Source of the DNA: DATNPH01 sp036703315
GTDB taxonomy: Bacteria; Cyanobacteriota; Cyanobacteriia; Cyanobacteriales; Coleofasciculaceae
NCBI GenBank assembly: GCA_036703315.1
Contig: DATNPH010000074.1
Location: 1 to 20,501, forward strand
Length of the DNA: 20,501 nt
Reading direction: 5' to 3'
Shown: positions 8,104 to 15,104 of the stretch, piece after piece
How the letters are laid out: each line of letters opens with the position of its first letter
How positions within the stretch are numbered: the first letter of the stretch is position 1
Made by a program: the position numbers and the translations under genes
The notes under the pieces: generated by a model
What the model saw: the letters and a program-made list of their open reading frames with translations, nothing else
The model's database searches: none
Told to the model about the DNA's origin: nothing

Positions 8104-8203
8104 GCAACTCTACACCTATTAACTTTTGGAAATTTCTCTCGTGGGAGTTGGTATAAAGTAGGATTGTCATATTTCAACCATTAACCTTTCCCCACCCCAA
8201 TTC

Positions 8204-9481
8204 CTAACCCCTAATCCCTGTTTCTGAGCCATTTAAAGGAATAAAAAATAGAGTTATCATTCCGGGAATTGTTAGTAAACATACTAGGATAAAAAAAACT
8301 GGATATCCAACAGCTTGCTGAATATAACCGCTAATCAATCCCGGAAACATCATTCCTAAAGCCATGAATCCGGTTGAGATAGCAAAATGAGAAGTTTTGT
8401 ACTCTCCCTGGGAGATATACATCAAGTAAACACTAAAAGCTGTGAACCCTAAGCCATATCCTAACTGGTCTAAAGATACCAGCAGATAAACAAATTCTTT
8501 CGACGGTTGTACATACGCCATATAAACAAAAAATAAATTTGGCAGATGGACGGCTAACGCCAGAGACCAAATGCTCTTTTTTAACCCATATTTAGAAATC
8601 AATACTCCTCCAATGATGCCACCGACAATTAAGGAAAGCACTCCGAATGTCCCATAGGCTAACCCCACATCTGAGGTTGTCAGTCCTAGACCACCAAGTT
8701 CTTTTTTATCTAACAAAAAAGGTGAAGCTATTTTGCCAAGCATTGCTTCCCCAAAACGGAACAGTAAGATAAAAGCTAAAATAGCTAAAATTTTGTATTG
8801 ACGAAAATATGAGCGAATTATTACCCAAAAATTAGGTTTTTCAGTTACTGAGATAAGTGACTCTTCTAAATCTTCTTCCGACCGAGGTAAAATCACAGAA
8901 TGAAAAACAGAAAGAATAACAAAAACTACAGCTGAAAAACCAATAGCAATAGTCCAGCTTAAAGGAATATTTCTGAGAATGACTTCAAGCCTACCTGCAA
9001 AAAAGACTAAAATTCCTGAACCAAAAATTACAGCGAGTCGATAAAAAACAGAGCGAATACCAGCAAAGAAGGCTTGCTCCTGTTTATTTAAAGCCAGAAG
9101 ATAAAGTCCATCAGCGGCAATGTCATGAGTAGCAGAAATAAAAGCTACGCTTGTTAAGCCAAGTAAAGAAAGAACAAAAAAATTGGAAAGCTGGAAAGAA
9201 AAAGCTACGAAACTAAAACAACAGGTTATAGCAACTTGACTGTAAATAATCCAATTTCTTTTAGTTGAGTAAGTATCAACCATCGGCGACCAAAACATTT
9301 TAATCACCCACGGTAAATAGAGAAGGCTTGTCCAAAAAGCAATTTGAGCATTCTCTATTCCCATTTTTTTGTAAAAAATAACAGAAACTGTGTTGACAAT
9401 GACGTAAGGCACTCCTTCAGCAAAATAAAGTGTGGGGATGAAAGCCCAAGGGGAACGAGATATTGTGTTATTTTTCATCAT
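8204..9481 (-). CDS. ampG: AmpG-like muropeptide permease (MFS/PAT family)
   Basis: The protein is very hydrophobic, with about 12 predicted membrane segments, and starts with the PAT/AmpG signature: LYFAEGVPYVIVNTVSVIFY, then LPWVIKMFWSPMVD, where Trp-Ser-Pro-hydrophobic-Val-Asp is typical of AmpG and SLC33 transporters. AmpG brings anhydro-GlcNAc-MurNAc peptides into the cytoplasm for recycling. I place the start at the double ATG 9481/9476 (MMKNNTIS) because the 18 residues further upstream (Cys-rich) do not look like family sequence; no strong ribosome-binding site is visible at either. The last residues (GIRG) and stop are encoded by a GGGATTAGGGGTTAGG repeat-like stretch, so the C-terminus may have been reshaped. 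The kinase-like gene follows. Other PAT transporters are possible, so the symbol is tentative. Confidence 0.8.
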   Translation of the reverse strand: MMKNNTISRSPWAFIPTLYFAEGVPYVIVNTVSVIFYKKMGIENAQIAFWTSLLYLPWVIKMFWSPMVDTYSTKRNWIIYSQVAITCCFSFVAFSFQLSNFFVLSLLGLTSVAFISATHDIAADGLYLLALNKQEQAFFAGIRSVFYRLAVIFGSGILVFFAGRLEVILRNIPLSWTIAIGFSAVVFVILSVFHSVILPRSEEDLEESLISVTEKPNFWVIIRSYFRQYKILAILAFILLFRFGEAMLGKIASPFLLDKKELGGLGLTTSDVGLAYGTFGVLSLIVGGIIGGVLISKYGLKKSIWSLALAVHLPNLFFVYMAYVQPSKEFVYLLVSLDQLGYGLGFTAFSVYLMYISQGEYKTSHFAISTGFMALGMMFPGLISGYIQQAVGYPVFFILVCLLTIPGMITLFFIPLNGSETGIRG

Positions 9482-9590
9482 TGATGTATGTTGTAGTAAA
9501 GCTCGGCGGCAGCTTAAACAAACACAGAAATACAATCTTGTATTCTATGTGACAGACACATTTAATTTGCCTTGCTGTTGGCACGACAGG

Positions 9591-9624
9591 AAAAACCCGC
9601 TGATGATGGAGAGTAACCAGCGGG
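9591..9624 (-). terminator. Intrinsic terminator upstream of ampG-like gene
   Basis: On the minus strand CCCGCTG (9624-9618) pairs with CAGCGGG (9602-9596), followed at once by TTTTT (9595-9591). It lies about 110 nt before the ampG-like start, so it either ends an upstream minus-strand RNA or acts as an attenuator for ampG. Confidence 0.7.
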
Positions 9625-9743
9625 AGAGGGTGTTTGGTATGTCTTTACTTCCAAAACTATCTCTCTTGTTTTGGGAAAAAGCCTCACCCAGGTGGTTCAC
9701 CCAGTTAGGTGAAAAATAGAAGCATCGCGCTCTTCAGGTACTG

Positions 9744-9777
9744 GAAAAAGAAACCCCGCCTTTAGATTTCAGCGGGG
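9744..9777 (-). terminator. Second intrinsic terminator upstream of ampG-like gene
   Basis: On the minus strand CCCCGC (9777-9772) pairs with GCGGGG (9759-9754), with a 12-nt loop, followed by TTTCTTTTTCC. It points the same way as the terminator 130 bp further on, which suggests a minus-strand transcript made from 9800-10200. Confidence 0.7.
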
Positions 9778-10117
9778 AGAACCCAATGTCTTAAGTTCTA
9801 CCTGTTCATATCTCTGGGGTTGGTACCACTTATGCAGACTTTTGGCAGTCGCTAGTTTTAAAGCGCAAACTTGACCTGGTATTCACCCTCCTCAGCCAAA
9901 TTGCTGAAACATTTGAGACATATTACTGATGCAGCAGCGTGCTGTAGTGAAGAAAAATTAAGCGACAAACCAAACTCGTCAGACTTATGCATTTGACACC
10001 TGGAAGGTGTATTGGAAGGCAAGTGCGTAAGTCTTTATCTTTTCGGCAGCAGATAACTTCTGTGTCATGCCGACGTATAAGTCACAGACGGTCAGTGCAG
10101 CGACGGTTTAAGCTGCC

Positions 10118-10176
10118 AGGGAGAGCGTGCTACAATGATGCACGCTCTCCCTCAAACATCTCAAACCAAGGGAGAG
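10118..10176 (+). promoter_or_regulatory. infC leader with two mutually exclusive hairpins
   Basis: AGGGAGAGCGTGC (10118-10130) and GCACGCTCTCCCT (10140-10152) form a perfect 13-bp stem with a 9-nt loop. A second GGGAGAG at 10170-10176 can pair with the same CTCTCCC, so the 3' copy competes with the 5' copy. The unit lies 72-130 nt before the infC start. No T-run follows the stem, so it is not a simple terminator. Confidence 0.55.
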
Positions 10177-10247
10177 GTTTAGTTAGTGAGTGCTGCGCTA
10201 CCCTAGTAGTGTAGGCTTTCGTAGAATATTGAGTTTAAGAGGAAAAC

Positions 10248-10736
10248 ATTATCGCTAATAAACAACTGATTAACCGTCAAATCAAGTCACCCCAGGTTCT
10301 CTTGATTGACCATGAGAACAACAATCGTGGTTTGATTGATACCCGTGAGGCTCTACAACTAGCTGAGACGGCAGGACTTGATCTTGTAGTGGTCTCCGAG
10401 AGTAAAGATGCTCCAGTGGCTAAAATTTTGGACTACGGCAAGCATCAGTACCAACAGAAAAAACGTCAGCGCCAGAGTGCTAAATCAACGGTCAAGGAAG
10501 TTCAGCTCCGTCCAAACGTTGGTGAGTCTGACTACAGCATACGCATCGATAGAGCCGTCCAGTGGTTGGGTAAAGGCGATGTAGTTAAGTTTCAGATTCG
10601 TTTACGTGGTCGGGAACATCAACATCGCGATCTCGCTGCCAAACTGCTAGACCGCATTGTAGCTGATCTAGGTCAAGTTGGTAAAGTTCAGTCCTTAGAT
10701 AAGCGATCGCTAATTGTTCAGGTCGTTCCCGCCTAG
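10248..10736 (+). CDS. infC: Translation initiation factor IF-3, AUU start
   Basis: The frame encodes INRQIKSPQVLLID, then TREALQLAETAGLDLVVVS, KILDYGK, KEVQLRPNVGESDYSIRI and LRGREHQHRDLA, covering both the N- and C-terminal IF-3 domains. The conserved INxQI block lies before any ATG, GTG or TTG, and an in-frame stop sits at 10236-10238. The only workable starts are ATT at 10248 or ATC at 10251, and AGAGG ends 5-6 nt before the ATT. An AUU start is the well-known feature through which E. coli IF-3 limits its own synthesis. The protein is about 162 residues. It has Ala in the usual PVCKI motif (PVAKI) and lacks a long N-terminal extension, so it may be a second, divergent infC copy. It binds the 30S subunit and monitors start codons. 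A strong terminator follows; no rpmI/rplT follows within the window. Confidence 0.92.
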   Translation: MIANKQLINRQIKSPQVLLIDHENNNRGLIDTREALQLAETAGLDLVVVSESKDAPVAKILDYGKHQYQQKKRQRQSAKSTVKEVQLRPNVGESDYSIRIDRAVQWLGKGDVVKFQIRLRGREHQHRDLAAKLLDRIVADLGQVGKVQSLDKRSLIVQVVPA

Positions 10737-10873
10737 ATTAATTTTCGCCAAAAATAACCCTTAGCAACGCTTTGGAAGTGCTTCAGGTTGCATAATTTGT
10801 TCAGTTTTTTCGGAGAACTATGTAGATCTCCTAGGCTTAATTAGCCTTGTAGTCTAGTTGTTTACATTTATGC

Positions 10874-10899
10874 CCAGCTTGAAAGAGCTGGTTTTTTTT
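10874..10899 (+). terminator. Strong intrinsic terminator after infC
   Basis: CCAGCT (10874-10879) pairs with AGCTGG (10886-10891) around a 6-nt loop, followed by eight T. It lies about 140 bp after the infC stop. Confidence 0.9.
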
Positions 10900-11271
10900 G
10901 TTTCCTAAAAGGTATCACTAAGGGTACCTCAAACCTGGCAAGCGTTAGGAGCTTGTGTAGTAGCCTGACATACTGCTGTGATAGTTAGTACAGTAGGGAA
11001 TTTCTCACCATGCCAGAGTTCGCTGAGGGGCAGTATTTGCGATCGCTTTCGCCCCTCCTAGCTTAGGCCACAAATCAAAAATCGGTCATCACAGAAGCAT
11101 CAGGACATTGCATCAGTGATTCTGGAAATTCTTAAGGCTAGCCAATCCAAAGCGGAACATTCAACGTATTACTAATAACAGTAAAGCCAGTAGAACTCCC
11201 CGGCACTCTCAGAGGTACGGGCTTTTTGTTGTCTATAACCTAGCTTTATTTAATCATTTTTATTTATTAAA
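10900..11271. other. Intergenic region with hairpins, no gene seen
   Basis: It contains a 7-bp inverted repeat GAGGGGC/GCCCCTC (11025-11031 with 11051-11057) with a HIP1 octamer in the loop, and a second terminator-like hairpin near 11200. A small RNA between the two terminators is possible. No coding frame is supported. Confidence 0.4.
11199..11226 (+). terminator. Terminator-like hairpin
   Basis: CCCG (11199-11202) and CGGG (11218-11221) enclose an inner CTC/GAG pairing and are followed by CTTTTTG. No known gene ends here, since infC already has its own terminator, so it may close a small RNA. The outer stem is short. Confidence 0.4.
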
Positions 11272-11301
11272 TTGATAAAAAATACTATTTGCTTTTATGG
11301 A
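11272..11301 (+). promoter_or_regulatory. Candidate sigma-70-type promoter for the winged-helix gene
   Basis: TTGATA (11272-11277), an 18-nt spacer, then TATGGA (11296-11301), in AT-rich DNA about 60 nt before the start codon. It is a pattern match only. Confidence 0.4.
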
Positions 11302-11362
11302 TAGGCTTTATTTAAAGTGAAGTCAACCTAGATAGTTGCACTTTAACGTCTTGAGGTTCGCT

Positions 11363-11665
11363 ATGGTTTCATCCTACACCAACGACAAACTTCGTTGTGA
11401 CCCCTTAAAAGCATTGGCTGTTGGGATTCAAGAGGGTACGGTTAAACCCTCAGCTATGACTCTCGTTATCAAATACTTATTGGTACGACCCCACACCAGC
11501 GCTTCGTTAGTTCAAAAGATAGGTACATATAGCTCATCCCATATTAATAACTGTCTAAGGAAGTTGAGGAAGGCGGAACTTATCGGCGCGGTCTGGGATT
11601 TAAAGCAAGTAAGCCTAGTTTATTACAACCTCAATTTAGAGAAGGTTGAGGAATATGTGAGGTAA
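11363..11665 (+). CDS. Small winged-helix-like protein, function unknown
   Basis: A 100-residue protein read from ATG at 11363. The frame can be extended to a TTG at 11336, but GAGG lies 8 nt before the ATG and no such site precedes the TTG. Residues about 35-90 look like a winged helix: a first helix (MTLVIKYLLVRP), a helix-turn-helix (SASLVQKIGTYSSSHINNCLRKLRKAELI) with the typical LRKLxKAELI end of a recognition helix, and a wing ending YYNLN. ArsR- and MarR-like regulators have this pattern. No effector-binding residues such as Cys pairs are present. It stands alone with an upstream promoter candidate and no nearby target gene. It may bind DNA, but I cannot name a family or role. Confidence 0.6.
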   Translation: MVSSYTNDKLRCDPLKALAVGIQEGTVKPSAMTLVIKYLLVRPHTSASLVQKIGTYSSSHINNCLRKLRKAELIGAVWDLKQVSLVYYNLNLEKVEEYVR

Positions 11666-11994
11666 CCTAACATGCGTTCAAGTTGCATTGTGGTAGTCGC
11701 TACTCATGAAGCACAGGGGGCGTTTGCCAAGATAGGATTTCGACTGTTAGATCCAGCAGTGGCTCAAGAGTTCTCCAACTCGTTTTCCCAGTCAGCAATT
11801 TGTTTACACCTCAGGCATTCGGTGGCTGGAGTGCGCTCCACGAGAAGTTTTAAGGATGGCGGAGTTTTCGATCAAATCCAGGATGCTCTACATGTTATAC
11901 ATCCGTGAAAGCGATCACTCTTTGCCATATCCATACACCAAAAACGCGATCGCTTAACCCATATTCCAGGAAAAAAAATTAACAACCCAAATAC
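11666..11994. other. Intergenic region, nothing convincing
   Basis: A 78-codon plus-strand frame (11672-11908) has no ribosome-binding site and no recognisable motif, and the minus strand is broken by stops. Two GCGATC sites lie near the end. I see no supported gene. Confidence 0.4.
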
Positions 11995-12023
11995 TTAACA
12001 TATTTTTCATGCTGTGTTATGAT
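11995..12023 (+). promoter_or_regulatory. Good sigma-70-type promoter for the 94-residue protein gene
   Basis: TTAACA (11995-12000), exactly 17 nt, TATGAT (12018-12023). The predicted RNA would start near 12030, giving a leader of about 70 nt to the ATG at 12102. Confidence 0.65.
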
Positions 12024-12101
12024 TCACTGCCAGCTAGGCGTCGTATCTTATGAAATAACTGAAGCTTCAAGATTTCAAGCAATAGTCAAAGGAGATGATC
12101 A

Positions 12102-12386
12102 ATGCCAGGTACTTTAATCATCAAGAAAAATACTGTTTTCAAGCAAGTTACTAGAGATGAGTCAGTACGTCCTATTCCAGACACTGACAAGACTCCGATT
12201 ATTCCGGCAGGTCAGGCATTTCAATTTGACTCTATTGAGTTTAAGAATGACCGTGATGGCAATTCGTTTGAAAAACACAAGCACTTGGCAGTGCGTTTTT
12301 CCTCACCAGGAGTTAAGCCTATAACGGGTAACGCAATACTGAACTGGTGGGTTTATGCGGATCATGTAAAGGAAATAAAGGGATAA
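12102..12386 (+). CDS. Small soluble protein, possible SH3-like beta fold, function unknown
   Basis: A 94-residue protein with a strong AAAGGAG 8-9 nt before its ATG and a good promoter, so it is very likely expressed. There is no signal peptide, membrane segment or Cys. The layout resembles a small beta-module I associate with cyanobacterial proteins that carry peptidoglycan-hydrolase-type domains: NTVFKQ, a proline-rich turn (IIPAGQAFQF), a HLAVRF strand and a C-terminal WWVYADHVKEI resembling NTWYVYxPHVxI. That resemblance is from memory and weak. It stands alone: the winged-helix gene lies 430 bp upstream and converging genes follow. Either a single-domain version of that module or an unrelated small protein is possible. 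Confidence 0.65.
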   Translation: MPGTLIIKKNTVFKQVTRDESVRPIPDTDKTPIIPAGQAFQFDSIEFKNDRDGNSFEKHKHLAVRFSSPGVKPITGNAILNWWVYADHVKEIKG

Positions 12387-12761
12387 CAATCTTCTGCAAC
12401 TTGCCCGAATCGAACCAGTCTCAGATGCTGTTCTGTGGGGAAACCAAGCCAGTTGAGAAGCATTTAAATGGCGATTAGACTTATCTAATTTTCGTTAACG
12501 GGGAGATATTACAGATTGCCTCGCTGTGATGTGTTTCATTAATAATTATTGCTCGTAATAAATATTGAAAAGCCCAGTACTATTACCGGGCTTCATTGAT
12601 TTTATTAAGTTACTTGGTGTTCCCCAGCAATCGCTTTATCCTCAGCAACGGTAGATATTTAGGTGAGCACTTCCGCTAAAACCATCACGCGTCATAACGG
12701 CCCTGTGTTAATCCCATCAAAGCGATCGCCCTTTGCCAAAGCTAAACACCAGCAGTAAGAA
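12387..12761. other. Intergenic region between converging genes
   Basis: It holds the hairpin terminator at 12570-12593 and a HIP1 octamer near 12722. No coding frame or RNA gene was recognised. Confidence 0.5.
12570..12593. terminator. Probable bidirectional terminator
   Basis: AAGCCC (12570-12575) pairs with GGGCTT (12588-12593), with an inner GTA/TAC pairing. The plus side is followed by CATTGATTTTATT and the minus side by TTCAATATTTATT. It separates two converging genes, the expected place for such a structure. Confidence 0.6.
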
Positions 12762-13016
12762 TTAATAGGCGGAACCACATAAAGCCTTAAGTTCGGCTTC
12801 AGGTTGACCTATATGTTTCTGGCGACATAGTAAAATTTGACCTGCCCGCTGTTGATAGTAGACTTGATGAGCAAACCAACCTATAGGCGCACCCGCAATG
12901 ATGCCGAGCACTAAACCAGTAGCTAGGCTGTAAACAAGATTTTTTCGGGTAATTTTGTTGTGTTCTGCTCTGGTGATATGGTCATGGTCTGTTCTAGTAG
13001 CGTGATCGTGAGTCAA
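12762..13016 (-). CDS. Small single-span membrane protein, conserved cyanobacterial type, TTG start
   Basis: An 84-residue protein. The TTG start at 13016 is strongly supported by AAGGAGG 8 nt upstream on the minus strand; no other start fits. The N-terminus (1-25) is built from a His/Asp/Arg pattern (HDHATR, HDHITR, EHNKITR) that repeats about every eight residues. One membrane segment follows (about 28-52, with LATGLVLGIIAGAPIGWF), then a C-terminal part with two Cys (LLCRQKHIGQPEAELKALCG). The Cys...QPEAEL...CG tail recalls small cyanobacterial proteins of unknown function. The His-rich head could bind a metal or be an acid/base-sensitive cytoplasmic tail, but this is speculation. It is transcribed in the same direction as the ferric-reductase-like gene, 146 bp downstream of its stop. 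Confidence 0.75.
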   Translation of the reverse strand: MTHDHATRTDHDHITRAEHNKITRKNLVYSLATGLVLGIIAGAPIGWFAHQVYYQQRAGQILLCRQKHIGQPEAELKALCGSAY

Positions 13017-13162
13017 CTAAAAATCCTCCTTCAGACGAGCCTTCCCTAAAGAAAGCAAAACTTAGGAGTAGCGACTTCCCCCTTTCTGCCTATTTTCGGG
13101 GAAATAATGACGTTATATCGATGCTTGAGTAAGGAGAGCAACGCTTCATGTGAAAGAGATTT

Positions 13163-13759
13163 TCAAGTAGCTAACTTTCTTGGCTTCCTCAATGCCGCTA
13201 ATCGAAGCACCATCGCCAAAACTAACAAGATGACAAAGGGTGAATAGATAAGCATTGATTTGGGAAGCTTGAAGCTGTATTCAAACAGGAAACCCAGCCA
13301 GAAAAAGTGCATTCCAGTAGTGTGCAAGATCTTCCAACCCCGTTTACCTAACCAAGACGCTGGGCGCTCGAAGGAGGTTACAGTCATGGCAATCAGCAAG
13401 ACATAGCCAAATGTTCCCAAAGGGTCAAGGTGCGGAGCAGCTCCAGAAGTCACGAACCATAGACCGAAAAGAGCGATCGCGTGATAACTATGCGACAGTG
13501 CCATCGATATTCCCAGATAGCGGCGATTTTTCAACAGCCATGCTGAGAGTGGGGTTGACCAAAGTTTGCGAAGTGAGGAAGCAACAAAAGCACTGAGAAA
13601 CAGGATGGTTGATGTACGACCCGTTGCTCGAATTGCCATTCGCATTCCTTGTTCATCAATACCATGAAACAGCCAAATTACGCTAACTATACTGCCGACT
13701 GTCAGGGCTGAAAAACCAACGATTTGCCATCCTTGTAAACCGAATTTTGTACCTCTCAT
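13163..13759 (-). CDS. Ferric reductase-like transmembrane domain protein
   Basis: From ATG at 13759 the protein has 198 residues; the frame extends 12 codons further to an ATG at 13795, but AAGGA lies 10 nt before the inner ATG and the extra residues are hydrophilic. It has about six membrane segments. Candidate haem ligands come as two pairs: His90/His93 in SHSYH and His146/His151 in LHTTGMH, the arrangement of ferric-reductase-like (MsrQ/NOX) haem domains. There is no FAD or NAD(P)H domain, so it would pass electrons within the membrane only and need a partner. No MsrP-like molybdoenzyme is visible nearby. It lies 102 bp downstream of the AraC gene in the same direction and may be its target. 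Exact substrate unknown. Confidence 0.8.
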   Translation of the reverse strand: MRGTKFGLQGWQIVGFSALTVGSIVSVIWLFHGIDEQGMRMAIRATGRTSTILFLSAFVASSLRKLWSTPLSAWLLKNRRYLGISMALSHSYHAIALFGLWFVTSGAAPHLDPLGTFGYVLLIAMTVTSFERPASWLGKRGWKILHTTGMHFFWLGFLFEYSFKLPKSMLIYSPFVILLVLAMVLRLAALRKPRKLAT

Positions 13760-13861
13760 GCTTGGCAATTCCTTGAATATTGCTGATAGGTACATAATTT
13801 AGCGATCGCCTAATAGTCCTGTCTTGCCTAATCTCCCAAAAATTGTCCTAATCTTCAGAAT

Positions 13862-14716
13862 TCAAAGAGCATCTCTATATGCCTTTGGTGTCGTTTTGGC
13901 CTGTTGGCGAAACACCCTAGTGAAATGACTTTGACTAGTGAAACCGACTTCCTGACAAATTTCAACCAGCGTCAACTCTTGGTGATGCAGCAACTGCTTG
14001 GCTTTATCAATTCGGCATTTCATCACGTACTGATGCGGTGTAAGTCCTGTAGATTGCTTGAATAAACTGGCAAAGTAATTCGGACTCATGCCCACGGCGG
14101 CAGCAATTTCAGCCAGCGTCAAGTTTTGGTCTAAATGCTCGTTGATGTAGTTTATTGTTTGCCTCAGCTTATATTTAGACAATCCGCCTGTGTAGTCTTT
14201 AATCTGCTGTGGGTGGGAACAGTATCGCCTCAACAAATGCGCCGATAGTGCTGTTGCCATAGACTCAGCGTAAAGCCGACTGTCAGTACCCCCTGCTTCT
14301 AACTCCGCCTTCAGTGCCAGTCCCATGTGTTGAATTAAGGGGTCACATATTTGCAACTGCGGCACTAACTCCACTTGATCTGCGGTCGCAGATTCACAAG
14401 CCGCACGGGCAAGTGTAGCAGGTTCAAGAAACAGTTCGAGTAATGGCACTTCGCGATCAACCTGTGTCCTGGGCAAGGATTGGGTAGCTGGGATAATGGC
14501 AATCTCCCCCTTGGCGTAATCTACGTGCTTCCAACGTCCATCGAGCAGATAGGTGGCACGAAAATCATCAAGAGCAATCAGGATAAAGTGCTGACGCAGG
14601 TAAGTTTCAGGCATTTCGTCAGCGGGTTCTAGCTCATAGATCAGGTTCAAGCCATGCCATTGAGCCTCAAAGCTTGAGAGAAGGTGTAAGTGTACAGGAG
14701 GTTCGCTGCTGGACAC
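13862..14716 (-). CDS. AraC-family transcriptional regulator
   Basis: The 284-residue protein has a variable N-terminal sensing part (1-175) and a C-terminal AraC/XylS double helix-turn-helix (about 182-284): NLTLAEIAAAVGMSPNYFASLFKQSTGLTPHQYV and, after the linker helix, LTLVEICQEVGFTSQSHFTRVFRQQAKTTPKAYR, given here as two separate motifs. Both helices of each unit are intact. The start is GTG at 14716 (VSSSEPP, read as Met); no ATG is available near it. The N-terminal part resembles regulators of small-molecule stress genes but the ligand cannot be told. The ferric-reductase-like gene follows in the same direction, suggesting regulation of itself and that gene. Confidence 0.92.
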   Translation of the reverse strand: MSSSEPPVHLHLLSSFEAQWHGLNLIYELEPADEMPETYLRQHFILIALDDFRATYLLDGRWKHVDYAKGEIAIIPATQSLPRTQVDREVPLLELFLEPATLARAACESATADQVELVPQLQICDPLIQHMGLALKAELEAGGTDSRLYAESMATALSAHLLRRYCSHPQQIKDYTGGLSKYKLRQTINYINEHLDQNLTLAEIAAAVGMSPNYFASLFKQSTGLTPHQYVMKCRIDKAKQLLHHQELTLVEICQEVGFTSQSHFTRVFRQQAKTTPKAYRDAL

Positions 14717-14921
14717 GGCTGCATCAGCTTTAATTGACTGTTTTTAATGTATCAGGGGTTTGGTATCCAACCAGCTCTAGTCAATGAATGATAGAACTTC
14801 AGCAATAACGCGATCGCTTTCCTGGCGACGGACGTAGCGCGGTATATTTCAGAGGCACTCCTCAATGTTGCAGCCGATGCAAATGCTCGATACACTGCTT
14901 GACAGAAATAATTCGTGAGCT

Positions 14922-15104
14922 TCAATGCTTCACCCGATAACGCAGCAACATAAAACCATTGCTGTAGATTTTACTGTCGGTCAGTTCCAGAGCCGTCGGC
15001 TTGACGACACCGGAAAAGAGCGGAGGAAAAAAATCAAACGAACCGTCAGAGTGGGCAATAACGCTATCGACGGTACAGGCTATGTAATACTTGAGTTCAC
15101 GCAT
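14922..15104 (-). pseudogene. RibD/DHFR-like reductase remnant with in-frame internal deletion
   Basis: The 60-codon frame starts MRELKYYIACTVDSVIAHSD-GSFDFF, the start of RibD C-terminal/DHFR-like reductases, then jumps directly to PPLFSGVVKPTALELTDSKI followed by YSNGFMLLRYRVKH, the normal C-terminus of the same family. Full-length members have about 170-200 residues, so some 110-140 residues, including most of the NADPH-binding core, are missing with the frame kept. The join lies at about 15024-15032 in a T-rich/CCTCC stretch. The ATG overlaps the last 25 bases of the sensor kinase gene. It cannot be a working reductase. The family match is from memory but covers both ends independently. 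Confidence 0.75.

Larger units (their letters stand above)
9482..10247. other. Divergent intergenic region between ampG-like gene and infC
   Basis: About 770 bp with no convincing protein gene. It contains the two minus-strand terminators, a 44-codon minus-strand frame (9992-9858, beginning MHKSDEFGLS) and the infC leader hairpin. Plus-strand frames at 9432-9719 and 9987-10214 have no family features. Non-coding RNA on the minus strand is plausible but not shown. Confidence 0.5.

Noticed and set aside
9770..9840. Possible T-box leader (minus-strand GTGGTACCA before a terminator)
   Set aside because: Only part of the T-box block matches, no stem I/specifier pattern was seen, the downstream gene is not amino-acid related, and T-boxes are not expected in cyanobacteria.
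9987..10214. 75-codon plus-strand frame
   Set aside because: Arg/Ser-rich translation of the infC leader hairpins; no family features.
11672..11908. 78-codon plus-strand frame
   Set aside because: No ribosome-binding site and no family resemblance; could not be supported.
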